DNA from: Micromonospora chokoriensis
Lineage (GTDB): Bacteria > Actinomycetota > Actinomycetes > Mycobacteriales > Micromonosporaceae
Assembly: GCF_000718555.1 (NCBI RefSeq)
Contig: NZ_JOAN01000030.1
Span: 1 to 55,045 of the forward strand
Length of the DNA: 55,045 nucleotides
Direction: 5' to 3'
In this document: one piece after another, positions 36,375 through 45,244 of the stretch
Layout: each line of letters opens with the position of its first letter
How positions within the stretch are numbered: the first letter of the stretch is position 1
Program-made: the position numbers and the translations under genes
The notes under the pieces: model-generated
Database searches by the model: none
The model's input: the letters and a program-made list of their open reading frames with translations, nothing else
Told to the model about the DNA's origin: nothing

Positions 36375-36602
36375 TCAGCGCGTCCACGCCACAAAGCGCT
36401 CGTACAGCTCAGCCGGCGCCACGTCGGGCAACTCCACGGCGACGATGAATAGCAGGCCGCCAACGTAGGTGGAGAGGCCAATGCGATCAGGTCCGTACGC
36501 CTCGGCCAGGCGCACCCGCGCCGGGTGGCACGGCCAAGGCATACCCGCCTCGCACATCAGGCACTGCCACTGCGGCCGACGCGGCAGATGCTCCCCGTCC
36601 AT
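36375..36602 (-). CDS. Small WxCxxC protein (paralogue 1)
   Basis: 75 aa from the ATG at MDGEHLPRRPQWQCLMCEAG. It shares the WxCxxC...WPC arrangement and the C-terminus YERFVAWTR with the next gene. A GTG further upstream (36722-36734) could extend it by about 40 residues, which have no counterpart in the paralogue, so the shorter form is chosen; its ribosome site is weak. First gene of the small operon, divergent from the XRE regulator. Confidence 0.55.
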   Translation of the reverse strand: MDGEHLPRRPQWQCLMCEAGMPWPCHPARVRLAEAYGPDRIGLSTYVGGLLFIVAVELPDVAPAELYERFVAWTR

Positions 36603-36797
36603 CCGGCGATCCAGTGCCGACGCCGACCGCTCAGCCTGGCTCGCTCGTGCCTTTTGCGGCACGTCGGCCGTCACAAAGCCATCTGCCGGCCATCGAGATT
36701 TCCGCCCCGCGTGAACTGCCACCACGCCTCCCACCAGTCACCGCGCGTGCTCGTCCGGTACACCCTGCGGCGGTACGCTCACATCGGTCGACGGGTT

Positions 36798-36814
36798 GCG
36801 GGTTGCCAACCCGC
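36798..36814. promoter_or_regulatory. Palindrome upstream of the XRE regulator
   Basis: GCGGGTT and AACCCGC with a 3-nt centre, 38 bp before the regulator start and in the divergent region shared with the WxCxxC operon. A candidate operator for the regulator. Confidence 0.4.
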
Positions 36815-36851
36815 TCCGTTAACCCGGCAACTCCGGTGGGAGGCGCGAGAC

Positions 36852-38021
36852 ATGCCAACATTCGGCGTCCGAATGCGACAAGCGCGGGAAGCGCATGGCC
36901 TCAGCCTGGCCGCGCTCGCCGAGCTGCTGCCCGCCGACAAGGGGCATCTCTCCCGGCTTGAGAACGGCCGTCGCCGCCCCGGCGAGGATCTGGCCCGCCG
37001 AATCGACGACGTCCTCGCCGCTCGCGGGGAACTGATCGCTTGCGCCGCCCTGGATGTCGCCGCCGCCACCGACACCCGGCCGTCCGAGACCGTCGAACTG
37101 CTACATCGAATGCACGCCAGCGACACCGCCCCCGCAACCATCGAGACGTTGCAGGCGACTATCACCGAGCTGTGCTGCCAATATGGGTGGCGCGACGCTG
37201 GGGAACTCCGCGCCGAAGGTCAGGGTTGGCTGCGTGAGGTCGCGCGGCTGCTACAGCGACCGACCGGGCTACGGCAGCACCGCGAACTGTTGGTGTGCGC
37301 GGGCTGGCTGGCACTTCTGATTGGTTGTGTCGAGTACGACCTCGGCATGCGCGCCAGCGGTGAAGCCACCCGTATCGCCGCCCGCCAGCTCGGCGACGAA
37401 GCCGGTCATGCTGACATCACCGGCTGGGCGTGGGAGATGACGGCCTGGTTCGCACTCACCCAGTCCCGACACGAGGCGGCGCTGACCGCCGCCCGAGCCG
37501 GCCAGGAAGTCGCCGGCCGGCAGCGGGTGGGAGTTCAACTGATCGCACAGGAAGCCAAATCGCTGGCACGGCTCGGCGACCTCCACGGCGCGCGGATGGC
37601 ACTCGATCGAGGTCGGCGGCTACTCGACGAACTCGGTGCGCCTGACCGCCCCGACAACCACTTCGAGGTCGATCCGGGCAAGTGGCTGTTCTACGCGATG
37701 GATACCTGCCGGCTCGCTGAACACGACGCTCTCGCCGAGCACTACGCCAACGAAGTTCTGCGTCTCGGCGCTGGCCCTGACGGCATCGAACGCTCACCTA
37801 TGCGGATGGCCGAAGCCCGACTCACTCTCGCCGCCACAGCCCTGCGCGCGGGCGAGCTGGATCGGGCCATCGAGCAGGGGGTGGCAGCGTTCGCTGCTAC
37901 TCGCCGGTCCCTGCCGTCGTTGCTGCTGGTCGCTGGCGAGGTTGACGTCGAACTGCACCGTCGCTACCCGCACGAGCATGCCACCGCCGACTTCCGCGAC
38001 GCGCTGAACGCGGTTCGGTAG
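36852..38021 (+). CDS. XRE-family regulator with large helical C-terminal domain
   Basis: 389 aa. Residues 1-60 form an HTH: MRQAREAHGLSLAALAELLP, then GHLSRLENGRRRPGEDLARR. The remaining 330 residues are alpha-helical with tetratricopeptide-like pairs (AWFALTQSRHEAALTAARAG, LARLGDLHGARMALDRGRRL). This is the layout of large actinobacterial XRE regulators that bind a ligand or peptide through the helical part. The ATG is preceded by GGGAGG. It is divergent from the WxCxxC operon and upstream of a NUDIX gene on the other strand. Confidence 0.85.
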   Translation: MPTFGVRMRQAREAHGLSLAALAELLPADKGHLSRLENGRRRPGEDLARRIDDVLAARGELIACAALDVAAATDTRPSETVELLHRMHASDTAPATIETLQATITELCCQYGWRDAGELRAEGQGWLREVARLLQRPTGLRQHRELLVCAGWLALLIGCVEYDLGMRASGEATRIAARQLGDEAGHADITGWAWEMTAWFALTQSRHEAALTAARAGQEVAGRQRVGVQLIAQEAKSLARLGDLHGARMALDRGRRLLDELGAPDRPDNHFEVDPGKWLFYAMDTCRLAEHDALAEHYANEVLRLGAGPDGIERSPMRMAEARLTLAATALRAGELDRAIEQGVAAFAATRRSLPSLLLVAGEVDVELHRRYPHEHATADFRDALNAVR

Positions 38022-38096
38022 CTGCTTGCGGCGATATTTGATCTAGATGGCAGGCAGAGGTAGTACGTCGACGTGACCCTCGGTCAACGCCGCTGA

Positions 38097-38663
38097 CTAC
38101 AGCTCGCCCCGGGCTTTGCGCGCGACCAGCTCCAACACCGCGATCACCGTGCCGGATCCCACGATCTCACCCTGGGACACAAGGTCCCGCGCTTCCGCCA
38201 ACGGCATCCAGGCCACCCGCTCGGCCTCGTTGACGTCCACTGGCGAACCGATGTGTACCGCATCGCGCGCAAGGAACAACAGATTCTCCGCGTCCGCAGT
38301 CGCCACCCACGGCTGGAACGACAGCATCGGTTCCACCGCACCCGGACGCCATCCGGTCTCCTCTTCAACCTCCCGGACCGCGCATCTCGCCGGCTGCTCA
38401 CCGTCGTCGACGTAACCCCCAGGCAGCTCCCACACCCACCGGTCGAACACGAACCGGTGCCGCCGCATCAGCAGCAGCCGCTCCTGCTCGTCGAGCACCG
38501 CAACCATGGCTGACCGGGGCGCCCGGATCACGTACTGCTCGAAACGGATTCCATCCGGCAGTTCCACCTCGGCGATGCTCAACCGCGCCCGCCGGCTGTC
38601 ATCCACCACCCGCTCACCGTGAATCGTCCACCGCGTCGACTCGGTAACCTGCTCCTCCGTCAC
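38097..38663 (-). CDS. NUDIX hydrolase (ADP-ribose pyrophosphatase-like)
   Basis: 188 aa from the GTG at VTEEQVTEST; an earlier GTG (38708) would add 15 residues. The Nudix box GYVDDGEQPARCAVREVEEE with TGW after it matches the consensus GX5EX7REUXEEXGU. A beta-rich N-terminal part (IHGERVVDDSRRARLSIAEV) is usual in ADP-ribose pyrophosphatases. It hydrolyses a nucleoside diphosphate linked to another group; the exact substrate is not readable. Confidence 0.85.
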   Translation of the reverse strand: MTEEQVTESTRWTIHGERVVDDSRRARLSIAEVELPDGIRFEQYVIRAPRSAMVAVLDEQERLLLMRRHRFVFDRWVWELPGGYVDDGEQPARCAVREVEEETGWRPGAVEPMLSFQPWVATADAENLLFLARDAVHIGSPVDVNEAERVAWMPLAEARDLVSQGEIVGSGTVIAVLELVARKARGEL

Positions 38664-38964
38664 CCGCCCAGTATCGACCACCGGCACGGACGCATCGCCG
38701 CACCTCACGACGAAGATCCATCCGACGCTAAACCGAACAGATCCCTCCGAAGCTAGATGGAATCTAACTTCGACGCGATCTACCTAAACCACGGGTCGAT
38801 GGCCGCATGGGACGGTCGCCGCAGAACAATGGGCGTTGGACGCTACTTCCAGCGGTATTGATCTCGGGCAGGGGCGTAGTCGATCAAACTGGACGACTAC
38901 GCCTCCGACCTGGGGCCGGAACTGGCATGGATGGCCAACGATGGTCAGTGCTGGTTCCCCTCGC
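38664..38964. other. Region with no confident gene and possible decayed coding remnants
   Basis: One possible 34-codon frame at 38757-38861 (MESNFDAIYLNHGSMAAWD) has no good ribosome site. A second frame, without a start, runs to a TGA at 38982 and reads SDLGPELAWMANDGQCWFPS just before the stop. These may be scraps of older genes. The region ends at the left copy of a 25-bp repeat. Confidence 0.4.
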
Positions 38965-38989
38965 ACGGCCTGGAAGCGGCATGATCTTG
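38965..38989. repeat. Left copy of a 25-bp att-like direct repeat
   Basis: Sequence ACGGCCTGGA, two variable bases, CGGCATGATCTTG. The same 25 bp (23 identical, AG here against CA there) lies at 46151-46175 at the end of the integrase remnant, in the same orientation. This suggests attachment half-sites of an element between them. Confidence 0.55.
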
Positions 38990-39041
38990 GGCGGAGCCGC
39001 AGGGATAGGCTGAACCGAGACCGAGCGATTGGGAGGTCGCC

Positions 39042-39419
39042 ATGACTGAGCCTGCGCCGCCCCCCGCCTCAAGGATCGATCCCGACCGGCCCCGGCAGTT
39101 CGCCCAGAGTGGCCGCGAGGTTGACTTCTTCCTCCCGGTGGTCTGCACCGATCGCGGCCAGCACAAGCGGCGTCTGCTGACGGTCGCGCGCCGCGAGCTC
39201 GACGGCAGCGGAGGCATGAGTTCGGCCTTGGAGTGGTTCGCGCCGCCGATGGGAGCCGAGGCGAAGCCGGGAAGCATGATCGGGAAGAACTCCTACATCT
39301 TCAGGTGCCCCTCATGCAGTCGAAAGCCACAGATCAACAGCGTGAAGTGGTGGAAGCTGGTCGATGACGCGGTGCGCGCCAAGCTGCCCGAGCTAGATCT
39401 GTCCCTGCTACCCTTCTAG
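39042..39419 (+). CDS. Hypothetical protein with possible zinc-binding cysteines
   Basis: 125 aa. Not assignable to a named family. A Pro-rich N-terminus is followed by VDFFLPVVCTDRGQHKRRLL and a later SYIFRCPSCSRKPQINSVKW with a CxxC pair, then a helical end (WWKLVDDAVRAKLPELDL). The Cys pair with the earlier Cys and His could bind zinc. Its start is 52 bp past the att-like repeat. Codon use is chromosomal rather than AT-rich. Confidence 0.65.
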   Translation: MTEPAPPPASRIDPDRPRQFAQSGREVDFFLPVVCTDRGQHKRRLLTVARRELDGSGGMSSALEWFAPPMGAEAKPGSMIGKNSYIFRCPSCSRKPQINSVKWWKLVDDAVRAKLPELDLSLLPF

Positions 39420-39550
39420 TACTGCGCACGAACACGGCAGCCCTGGCGCGAGGACGGGGTTACGTTCAACCAGCAGGTTCACCCCTCGGGGTGCTCGCCG
39501 AAAGCCCACTCATCCGGTGGGGCGGTTCATTACGCCCTCCGGAGGTACAA

Positions 39551-39784
39551 GTGGCCTCGCAAGATGTGGACATCGCCGACGGCACCCCGACGCCGAAGCG
39601 TCGACGTCCGAGCGTTCGGCCTCGTCAGTCGCCAAGCAGCACCCAAGACGTCCTCCTGGCCGCCGCAAGGTCCGGATGGGGGCCTACGCTCCGGTACGGT
39701 CTTCTGCTTCTCATCCACCGCGGACCACTGCCAGTCATGGGCCTCATCGCTTACCAGGTCGCACGCTCGAAGGGCTGGCTGTAG
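39551..39784 (+). CDS. Small hypothetical protein with a hydrophobic C-terminus
   Basis: 77 aa, GTG start preceded by GGAGG at 5 bases. The N-terminal half is basic and proline-rich (TPTPKRRRPSVRPRQSPS); the C-terminal half has TLRYGLLLLIHRGPLPVMGL, which could sit in or on a membrane. No family recognised. The start and ribosome site are the main support. Confidence 0.5.
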   Translation: MASQDVDIADGTPTPKRRRPSVRPRQSPSSTQDVLLAAARSGWGPTLRYGLLLLIHRGPLPVMGLIAYQVARSKGWL

Positions 39785-39840
39785 CACTCAACTTCCGCGT
39801 CGCCATCCCGTCGGCCTTCGTCCGCACACCCGTGGAGTGG

Positions 39841-39905
39841 GTGGGGCCTGCCCGGTCAAGGTGGAGCACCCAGCGGCTGAACGACCTTGACCGGGCAGGC
39901 CCCAC
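39841..39905. repeat. Long perfect inverted repeat
   Basis: 22-bp perfect arms (GTGGGGCCTGCCCGGTCAAG plus GT, and its complement) around a 21-nt loop, 57 bp after the 77-aa gene. It may terminate that gene or be a dispersed structural repeat. It lies 570 bp before hamA. Confidence 0.75.
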
Positions 39906-40003
39906 CTGCTCGGCTCCGCCCGGACGGAGGTTGTCGGGATGGCGCCACCATCCCAGAGCGCCCGAGCGCCCCGCCGGAGGCACTGCCCGTGTCTCGACCA
40001 ACT

Positions 40004-40046
40004 GAAGCCCCGGAACTGCCATCGACCATGGCGGCCCGGGGCTTCT
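40004..40046 (+). terminator. Imperfect hairpin, possible terminator
   Basis: AAGCCCCGG and CCGGGGCTT close a stem extended by GCCAT/ATGGC with bulges, followed by CTTCG. Weak evidence for a terminator; I considered and rejected a tRNA end. Confidence 0.35.
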
Positions 40047-40200
40047 TCGTATGTCGCGCCGCCGGCGGGCTATCACCGACGCGCTGGCGGCCGAAGGCCA
40101 GAGGCGCGGCGGCGGGCCATCGGCCCGGCCCAGGTTCGGCGGCGCGAGCGGCCTGCGAAGCGGGCCGCCTTGATCTCGTACAGAAACTTCTCACACGGTG

Positions 40201-40222
40201 ACTCCCGCTAGACTCCCGCTAG
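40201..40222. repeat. Tandem 11-bp duplication
   Basis: ACTCCCGCTAG twice in a row, 250 bp upstream of the hamA start. Between the 77-aa gene and hamA (39785-40471) I see no other gene. Confidence 0.7.
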
Positions 40223-40471
40223 GCCATGTCCGACCCGGCCAGGTGTCATGCCGCAACGGCACAAGGGGCAGATCGGATCGCGTCGCTGGCGTCCACGCAA
40301 TTGCTGCACGTCAACATCCTCCGAACGCATCACCTGGAGGCCACTTCGGCCGCCGTACCACACCCAATGGATGCGCCATACCCACCGTTGCTCTATGTTA
40401 CAGAGCAATCGCCTCCTGTAGTCTGCACCAACAGGATCTCGTATCCGTTCCACCTTGGGAGGGTGACGTGG

Positions 40472-41251
40472 ATGGCAGGCACAGTCGCCTATCAGATCGA
40501 CGGATGCGTTGTACCTGCCACGGGATTCGAGCTAACCGCCACTGATGTCGAAGAAATCGCGCCGGCGATACGGGCGATTTTGCGAGATGACTCTGGCCTG
40601 AGTGAGGCCTTCGAGGCTCTACAGGATCTACCCCGAACAGAATTCGCTGTCACCATGCTACAACGTGTACTAGAGCCACCTAGCAAGTTCGAAGAGTGGC
40701 GTGTCGGCGAAGCCCTCGCAGAACATCATTTGTCGATCTCAAGGGATTGCACCTTTCCTTGGGCCGACAGTCGTTCAGCTCGCAACCCAAACAGCATCAG
40801 TGGCGGCGTCGATCTGATCGGATTTCACTCCGGCGACCGGGTGCGATTCGTCTTTGCCGAGGTGAAGACTAGCCACCACCAGTCATGGCCTCCGTCGGTC
40901 GTTACCAGCCGAAGCGAAGGGCTCCGGGGCCAGCTATCGGGCCTCAATGACAGCGACGATCGTAGTCGTTGGGCGATCAAGTACCTCACCATGAACAGCA
41001 TCAACAAGCCGTGGTTTAGCATCCACCGGCAGGCAATGCAGACATATCTCGCAGACGTCAAAGACGTGATGCTTTTCGGGGTTTTGGTACACGTTGCCAC
41101 CGCAAACATGAAGGATCTCGAAGCGTTAACAAATCGCCTTTCAGAGTTGCCTGCCACGAAAACAGCGATAGAATTGATCGGGTTGTACATTGAGGCCGAC
41201 GTGTTGGCATCGCTGGTGGAAGGGCCGATCGCAGTGGAGACGGCAGCATGA
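40472..41251 (+). CDS. hamA: HamA: Hachiman defence nuclease (DUF1837)
   Basis: 259 aa. HamA is the effector of the Hachiman antiphage system, a PD-(D/E)xK-type nuclease that cuts DNA when its helicase partner is triggered. The catalytic core is visible: VDLIGF with D114, then VRFVFAEVKTS with E130 and K132, plus an earlier RVGEALAEHHL helix with E80. The helix-rich remainder (AIKYLTMNSINKPWFSIHRQ) fits DUF1837. The ATG at MAGTVAY is chosen because GGGAGGG stands 8 bases before it; longer readings extend into unsupported sequence. It has one TTA codon (41126). Its stop overlaps the hamB start by 4 bp (ATGA). Confidence 0.82.
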   Translation: MAGTVAYQIDGCVVPATGFELTATDVEEIAPAIRAILRDDSGLSEAFEALQDLPRTEFAVTMLQRVLEPPSKFEEWRVGEALAEHHLSISRDCTFPWADSRSARNPNSISGGVDLIGFHSGDRVRFVFAEVKTSHHQSWPPSVVTSRSEGLRGQLSGLNDSDDRSRWAIKYLTMNSINKPWFSIHRQAMQTYLADVKDVMLFGVLVHVATANMKDLEALTNRLSELPATKTAIELIGLYIEADVLASLVEGPIAVETAA

Positions 41252-44200
41252 GCATCTCTAGCAGAGGGCTCGAAGCGCTACAAAACCACTGGTCCGTGGC
41301 TTCGATAGGCCCTGAGCGAGTAAAAGCAGCGCACGAAGCCGCAGCTCGACTCTATGTACAGCATAACCTCGGCCAGCAGTTGCGACTTCCCGTCGACAAC
41401 ACGGCGGAGGATGGCTATGCTCTCATTCACGATGTTGCCTTCGCCTACGAGATCGCAGCCAGCGAGGGAATTGACGAGCTGGCCAAAGCGACGCCCTCTC
41501 GGTCAACCGAGTCAGCCGAGATAGCTGAAGCTGCCGCGTACCGAGCATTCGAATTGCTAAGATCCCTTCCTCTGGAGGACTACTCACTCGAAGCTTTGGT
41601 ACGGCAAGTACTACAACTGGGTGCCCTAGCTTATTGCTCTGATCGGTGGGCGGAGTACCGCGCGTGGTTGCGGGATCGCGACGTCAAACCGGAATTGTTC
41701 GGCGTTGGGCGCACTTGGGACACAAGAGTCCTCAGCAGCCTTGGTCAGGTGTGGGTTCGTCTGTTGCGAAAAGATGGTTGGGGAGATTTAGAGGGAGTAG
41801 CCCAGATTGTCGCCCACCTTCGGAGTGACCAGCGGGAGAGCGAGGAGGTTCTTTTCGGCTCGAAGAGCCATCCGGATGAGTTAAAGGCAACGGGCTGGCG
41901 CCTAGTAGCCTTATATCACTGGGCGAAGCTTTCGGAACTCGTTGCCGCATACCTCATGCAAGGAACCCCCGCCGACATCGTCACCCACCTTGAATTCCAT
42001 TTCGATCGCGCCATCTCGGCGGCTCAGCAGTCTGCCGATCCGGCCTTTGTCGTAGTACTGCGTTGGCAGAGGGCTATGGTCCATCGAATGGTTTCCGGGT
42101 CCCTTTGGGCGGTTACCAGAATTGGCCCAGAGATCCGAAGCGTCGTTCGGACTGCTACCCGCGAACGATCGATGTTCGAGATGCTTCCGCCGCAGCGAGT
42201 CGCGATTCAAGAGCAAGGATTGCTCGATCCCGCAAGCGCAGCCGTTGTAGTCGACCTTCCGACGAGTTCCGGCAAAACCATCCTTGCTGAATTTAAGATC
42301 GTTCAAGCAATCAGCCAGTTCAAACAGGATCGAGGCTGGGTTGCTTACATCGCACCGACTAGAGCGCTAGTCTCCCAGATCACCCGGAGGCTGCGAAGGG
42401 ACCTAAGTCCTAGCGGAGTGCGCGTAGAGGAATTGACTGCGGCGGTCGAGCTGGATGAGATCGAAGCATCCATGCTGGCCGAGGCGGAGGGAACCTTTGA
42501 TGTCTTGGTGGCCACACCGGAGAAGCTCGCGCTAATTATCAGAACCCGCGCTATAGCCCGGCCTCTCGCGTTACTCGTACTTGACGAGGCCCATAACATT
42601 GAGGACGAAGACCGCGGCATCCGTATAGAACTATTGCTTGCAACGGTAAAGCACGACTGTCCCCATGCCAACTTCCTGCTGCTTATGCCGAACGTTCCCA
42701 ACGGGGATGATCTCGCTCGTTGGCTTTCGCCGCAAACAGGAAAGAGCATCAGTCTCTCGACCACCCCTTGGCAGCCGAACGATCGTCTGATCGGCCTCGT
42801 ATCCGTGACCGCTCCTCCAAGTGGTCGCGGGAGGCAATGGGGGCTGGAGTTTGAACCTCTAGTCACCATGGCTCCGTCGCTTCGCATCGATGACACTTAC
42901 CAGCTTGGCGATGGACCCCAGCTCGATTCGACGTACTCGGCTATCAGGACCAACCTAGGGAAGATCGCTGGCGCGGCGTCAGTAACGCTCTCTAATCGCG
43001 GGACAGCGATTGTGATCTGCGTTAACATCCCGAGCGTATGGGCGGTTGCTGGTGCCTTGGCTGACGAGTTGCCGGAATCCACGGATCCGGAGATTGAACT
43101 CGTGCAGCGCTACCTAGCAACGGAAGTCAGTGAAAACTTCACACTAATAAAATTGCTGTCACATCGAATCGGCGTGCATCACGCCGGGCTTTCCGACGAG
43201 ACTCGATCTCTGATGGAGTGGCTCGCGGAACAGGGAAAGCTGCGTATCCTTGTCGCCACGACCGGCCTCTCACAAGGTTTGAACTTCCCGGTCTCGTCGA
43301 TCCTGCTCGCGAGTAGGCACCTGCCGGCTCGGAGGTCTAGCCGACCCATGAGTAGCCGCGAGTTTTGGAATCTTGCCGGACGGGCTGGACGGGTGGACCA
43401 GGACAGCATCGGGGTCGTAGGGATTTCCTGCAAACCCGATGACCGCGAGACCCTCAAGAGTTTCGTCTCAGAGAAGACCGGCCGTCTGGTCTCGCGCCTC
43501 GTAACGCTTCTTCAGGAATTGGAGGACGCGGGTCAGCTTCTTCAACTTGAGCGTTCGATTTACGGTGACCAGTGGGCGGATTTCCGAACCTACGTCGCAC
43601 ATCTATTCGCGCAGAAGAAGAATCTCGACGCCGTCCTCGCGGAGACGGAGCTGCTGCTTAGAAACACGTTCGGCTACTCTTCACTGGCCGAATCCACTCC
43701 TAAGAAACGCGATCAGGGCCTAAAGTTACTAGAAGCGACGAGAGCGTATGCAGCGGATCTCGCAGAACGGGTGGAAACAACCACCCTCGCGGACAGCACG
43801 GGATTCACCCCGGAGGGGATCAGGGCGGCTATGCACAGCATGCGTGATATGCCGCACGCGCTAGACGCCGACGACTGGCAACCATCAAGCATTTTCGGGG
43901 ACGTCTCTTCTAGCTCTCTGCCAGAACTAATGCGGGTAATGCTTCAGCTCCCTCAGATTAGCGCCAGCATCGAGGAGTTAAATGGCGGCGTGGGGCCCGG
44001 CCTCGGCGATCGAGCTGCCCGAATCGCAGTGGACTGGGTCGAAGGCGTTTCTATCGAGGATATTGCAATTCGGTATTTCTCGGGCTCGCATACAAGCACG
44101 ACAGCGGCTATCACGGAGGCGACACGCGCGATCTACCGACACCTCGCCGTTGCGGGCGCCTGGGGGCTTTCCGCGTTGTCTAAGTTGCCGACCAGCGGAA

Positions 44201-44544
44201 TCGATTTCAGCGCACTCCCCGAAGACCAGTTGCGCAGAATCAATCTTCTCGGCGCCATGATTTATCACGGTGTCAATACTGAAGCTGGTGTTGTTATGCG
44301 GATGAGTTCCGTGCCACGTAGCGTAGCCAATTCCTTAGGCGTGGAGTTCGCAAGGACGCAGCCACCGGAAGGGATCCGCCCTGCCCCGGCTCGTGAATTT
44401 CTGAGGGCTTTGAGTCCCGGTGAGTGGCAACGGCACGTACCTGAGGGCGCCCAGGTGAGCGGTGCCGACCTGCGCCAGCTCTGGCAGGTGCTGTCCGGGG
44501 AAGCCCTCAGGTCTTCGTCTGAAGAGACGCAGTCCGCTAGGTGA
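41248..44544 (+). CDS. hamB: HamB: Hachiman defence SF2 helicase
   Basis: 1098 aa. Ski2-like DEAD/DEAH helicase of Hachiman: Walker A VVDLPTSSGKTILAEFK near 335, DEAH as LVLDEAHNIEDEDRGIR near 443, motif V as GLSQGLNFPVSSILLAS near 674 and motif VI as NLAGRAGRVDQDS near 707. The N-terminal 300 residues and the C-terminal 300 are helical. In known systems HamB senses damaged or free-ended DNA and releases HamA. At least six in-frame TTA codons (41881, 41911, 42571, 43726, 43978, 44335) and many CTA and ATA codons set it apart from neighbours, suggesting horizontal origin. Confidence 0.85.
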   Translation: MSISSRGLEALQNHWSVASIGPERVKAAHEAAARLYVQHNLGQQLRLPVDNTAEDGYALIHDVAFAYEIAASEGIDELAKATPSRSTESAEIAEAAAYRAFELLRSLPLEDYSLEALVRQVLQLGALAYCSDRWAEYRAWLRDRDVKPELFGVGRTWDTRVLSSLGQVWVRLLRKDGWGDLEGVAQIVAHLRSDQRESEEVLFGSKSHPDELKATGWRLVALYHWAKLSELVAAYLMQGTPADIVTHLEFHFDRAISAAQQSADPAFVVVLRWQRAMVHRMVSGSLWAVTRIGPEIRSVVRTATRERSMFEMLPPQRVAIQEQGLLDPASAAVVVDLPTSSGKTILAEFKIVQAISQFKQDRGWVAYIAPTRALVSQITRRLRRDLSPSGVRVEELTAAVELDEIEASMLAEAEGTFDVLVATPEKLALIIRTRAIARPLALLVLDEAHNIEDEDRGIRIELLLATVKHDCPHANFLLLMPNVPNGDDLARWLSPQTGKSISLSTTPWQPNDRLIGLVSVTAPPSGRGRQWGLEFEPLVTMAPSLRIDDTYQLGDGPQLDSTYSAIRTNLGKIAGAASVTLSNRGTAIVICVNIPSVWAVAGALADELPESTDPEIELVQRYLATEVSENFTLIKLLSHRIGVHHAGLSDETRSLMEWLAEQGKLRILVATTGLSQGLNFPVSSILLASRHLPARRSSRPMSSREFWNLAGRAGRVDQDSIGVVGISCKPDDRETLKSFVSEKTGRLVSRLVTLLQELEDAGQLLQLERSIYGDQWADFRTYVAHLFAQKKNLDAVLAETELLLRNTFGYSSLAESTPKKRDQGLKLLEATRAYAADLAERVETTTLADSTGFTPEGIRAAMHSMRDMPHALDADDWQPSSIFGDVSSSSLPELMRVMLQLPQISASIEELNGGVGPGLGDRAARIAVDWVEGVSIEDIAIRYFSGSHTSTTAAITEATRAIYRHLAVAGAWGLSALSKLPTSGIDFSALPEDQLRRINLLGAMIYHGVNTEAGVVMRMSSVPRSVANSLGVEFARTQPPEGIRPAPAREFLRALSPGEWQRHVPEGAQVSGADLRQLWQVLSGEALRSSSEETQSAR

Positions 44545-44686
44545 CATCCGCGAGGGGGGTAGTCGGCCTCGTCAGGTGCCGGCCGCTTCTGTGGACACCC
44601 TGCTAGGAGGCTGACACACGCTGCTCCTTTACATTCGTCCGCTCAGGGCCATCGTCACAGGGAAGGTGGGGAACTAGTCTCGGCTC

Positions 44687-45244
44687 ATGAGGGAAGGGGT
44701 CGAACTGGCAGCAGCGGTGGCACATCGTCATCTAGCAGACGAGCTCCCCCGCCGCTGGGACCATGTGCAAGCCGTGGCCACGAAGGCAGCTCGACTCGGG
44801 GATGTGCTAGCACTCCCGGAATCCAGCCTGCTGGTCTCTGCGGCGTGGCTGCACGACATTGGGTATGCAGCGTCGATCCGGGACACAGGCTTCCACTCCC
44901 TAGACGGGGCAAGGTGGCTCTTGCGGGAAGGGTTCAGCTACCGCCTGGCAAGCCTAGTTGCCCACCACTCTTGTGCAGCCTACGAAGCTGAGGTTCGCGG
45001 CCTGGGTATCGAATTGGCCGACGAGTTCGAGCGAGAGGAGTCCCCCGTCTCTGACGCCTTGTGGTTTGCCGACATGACCACTGGGCCTGACGGGCAGGAC
45101 TTCACGGCGGAAGAACGACTTGCCGAGATTCGCGAACGGTACGGGCCTGATCATCTGGTGACGCGGTTTTGGGACGACGCAGAGCGGCCGCTGCTTGAGG
45201 CAGTGAAGAGAACTGAGGCGAGGATGTCTGGCTATCCGATGTAG
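44687..45244 (+). CDS. HD-domain phosphohydrolase
   Basis: 185 aa. HD superfamily metal-dependent phosphohydrolase: RRWDHVQAVA supplies the first His, SAAWLHDIGYAAS the HD pair, LVAHHSC a further His pair, and DALWFADMTTGP the distal Asp. Substrates in this family include nucleotides and cyclic dinucleotides; not decidable here. It lies 143 bp after hamB in the same direction, and its end overlaps the convergent NUDIX gene by 13 bp. Confidence 0.85.
   Translation: MREGVELAAAVAHRHLADELPRRWDHVQAVATKAARLGDVLALPESSLLVSAAWLHDIGYAASIRDTGFHSLDGARWLLREGFSYRLASLVAHHSCAAYEAEVRGLGIELADEFEREESPVSDALWFADMTTGPDGQDFTAEERLAEIRERYGPDHLVTRFWDDAERPLLEAVKRTEARMSGYPM

Noticed and set aside
40004..40046. Hairpin considered as a tRNA 3' end or island attachment site
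   Set aside because: No cloverleaf, no anticodon arm and no CCA-like end; it is a simple imperfect hairpin.
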